This document shows positions 62,401 to 64,000 of a stretch of 64,000 bases of DNA, in pieces. The first letter of the stretch is position 1; each line of letters begins with the position of its first letter. The notes under the pieces were generated by a model. It saw only the letters and a list, made by a program, of their open reading frames with translations, was not told the origin of the DNA and made no database searches. Origin of the DNA: Pempheris klunzingeri (taxonomy: Eukaryota > Chordata > Actinopteri > Acropomatiformes > Pempheridae). The stretch lies in NCBI RefSeq assembly GCF_042242105.1, contig NC_092016.1:13096501-13160500 (forward strand), written 5' to 3'. A program made the position numbers and the translations under genes.

Positions 62401-64000
62401 TTGCCTACATGGTTGTTACCTTATCCACTATGGTCCTATCTTTCTATGTCAACTAAGATCTTTATTTTCATTTATATCTTTTAAAGAAGTGTCTGAAACG
62501 TGAATACACAATGTGGAGAATACTTCCGAAACCAGCTGCTGATCCCATTTTGCAGCTCCAGTAGTTACATGTGTGCTGACAATTCAAAACGCTTGCTGTG
62601 AAAAAGGTCTATTAGGATCTCTGTTCAATGGCACAGTTGTTGCTAAACAACACAAATCCCTTCTATTTCCGTCACTGTCAGTGGAGACTGATGCACGCCT
62701 TTGTTAATTCCTCAGGCTCTCTGCTGTAGGGGGTCATAGCTGTACAGTATGCATTATGTTTACACCATAGATGTATTAAACATTAGATGGAGCACATGCA
62801 GGAAAAGCAGCGTATTGCTACTGCTTCTTACATGCATGTCCATAATGCACTCTGGCTCAATCTGGCTGACTCCTGCACACAAGGCAGTCATGTGAACTAT
62901 ATTTTGAGAATGTGTCCTAAAACACCATAGCACTGTTGCACCGGACAAATTTCTGCTATTTGAAAATTAAAGAATGACCACTTATTACCTTCCGTACTGG
63001 TTATTTTATACTCAAAACAACAGACTGTCCTTAGAATACATGCATTTCCTCTAAACTACATGAGGCGTTCAACATATGCATGTTTCTTTGGCCCAATTCA
63101 AACAAGCACAGGCATTTTTGGCAGTAATGTACATGCTGCACATTGCATTTGTCCCTCAGGACGGTGCTTGGCATATTGCACTGCTCCACTTTTCCTCCTT
63201 GCGTACTCTACACCACAGATAGTGGTAGCTTTGTTTTTCCTCCTGACTGACGGTAATCCTTATTCATTTTAGCAGAAATATAAAGAAAGTAGATATTACA
63301 GTATGTACTGCGTGAAACCCAAATACACAAGGCTGACAAGTTGGTGAACAACACAGCACTAACTCACCAGTAAGCCAGGTGCAGCATGCAGTTGCCTCTA
63401 ATACTGTATTGAGCCAGGCGGTATTACGTCTCAGTGGTGCACCAGCCCACAGGTTTCATCAAAATGGTAGATGTTCAGGAGGTGAATCATAACTATAGAA
63501 ATGTTCGGAGACCTATGTAATTGGGAAGATGACAGATGGGAGGAAATGAAAGCCAATTCTAAAGTGCTTTGTAAATCTTGTGTTGCTATGCTGAGTGTGG
63601 GTGTTGAAGGTCATTTGTCAAGGTTATTGCCTGATGAGTCACCACAGGGAGGCAATGAATGAAAGGGAGAGGGGGCACAGCAAACTGCCAAGCCAACAAT
63701 ATAAAAATTATCGAAGCACAGTCACAAATCCTTCAGTATGTCAACACTGGAGAAAGACAGATGGATGCCTCATTCCTTTTAGAGAATAAGGTCACAGAGA
63801 GGCTGCAGAAATTTAATTCACAGGGAATTAAATATGAGTGATAAAAAGCTGGTTTATATGTTACTGCTATCTCTTTTTTTTTCATACTGTTCTTGGGAGT
63901 AGAAGACAAGGTTTTGACCTATTAAACCCTATAATCATCTCACACGTACAGAGTAGATGCTTCTTGTTCATAAGACTGTAGTCGGTTACAGCTGTGCAGG

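Larger units (their letters stand above)
47049..64000 (+). other. frmd5: frmd5 intron 1 (incomplete)
   Basis: About 17 kb follow the frmd5 exon 1 donor without a recognised coding exon on either strand. The content is microsatellites, decayed dispersed repeats and unique AT-rich sequence. Open frames here are short, lack family similarity and mostly coincide with simple repeats or T-rich tracts. Confidence 0.7.

Noticed and set aside
1-64000. CRISPR arrays, bacterial operons or prophage
   Set aside because: The whole window has vertebrate intron-exon structure. No regularly spaced repeats with unique spacers exist.

Overview
The window looks like a single-copy stretch of teleost (ray-finned, probably percomorph) nuclear chromosome. 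It is AT-rich and has vertebrate-type introns (GT-AG, with one GC-AG). It carries fish-type LINE tails, a short DNA transposon and CA/GT microsatellites. Seven protein-coding genes and one tRNA can be placed. I rebuilt the exon chains by hand: reading frame and intron phase close across every junction listed.

Layout from left to right. kti12 (minus, 3' end outside the window), nmb (minus) and znf592 (minus) form a tight same-strand group at 0.8-12.2 kb. A concentrative nucleoside transporter of the SLC28 family runs on the plus strand (15-21.7 kb), head to head with znf592 and tail to tail with alpk3. alpk3 (minus, 23.4-34.9 kb) encodes two Ig domains around a long linker and an atypical alpha-kinase domain. 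A MALT1-type paracaspase paralog (plus, 37.3-44.8 kb) lies head to head with alpk3. A tRNA-His(GUG) gene sits at 45.6 kb. The first coding exon of frmd5 (plus) is at 46.9 kb, and the remaining 17 kb reads as its first intron, with repeats but no recognised coding exon.

The nmb-znf592-slc28-alpk3 block matches human 15q25 (NMB, ZNF592, ALPK3, SLC28A1). Human 18q21 carries the sister set GRP, ZNF532, ALPK2 and MALT1. The paracaspase beside alpk3 is therefore best read as the ohnolog of MALT1 from the vertebrate genome duplications, missing from the corresponding human locus. It keeps the catalytic His/Cys pair and the three Ig-like regions, but no death domain is encoded at its N-terminus. This is the most interesting object in the window.

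Other points of note: a start codon split by an intron in slc28; CNT3-type selectivity residues in a CNT1/2-like transporter; a MEF2/TATA element at the alpk3 start; a perfect hairpin beside a 36-nt alpk3 exon; a junction-spanning uORF in znf592; and a GC-AG intron in a multi-exon kti12.
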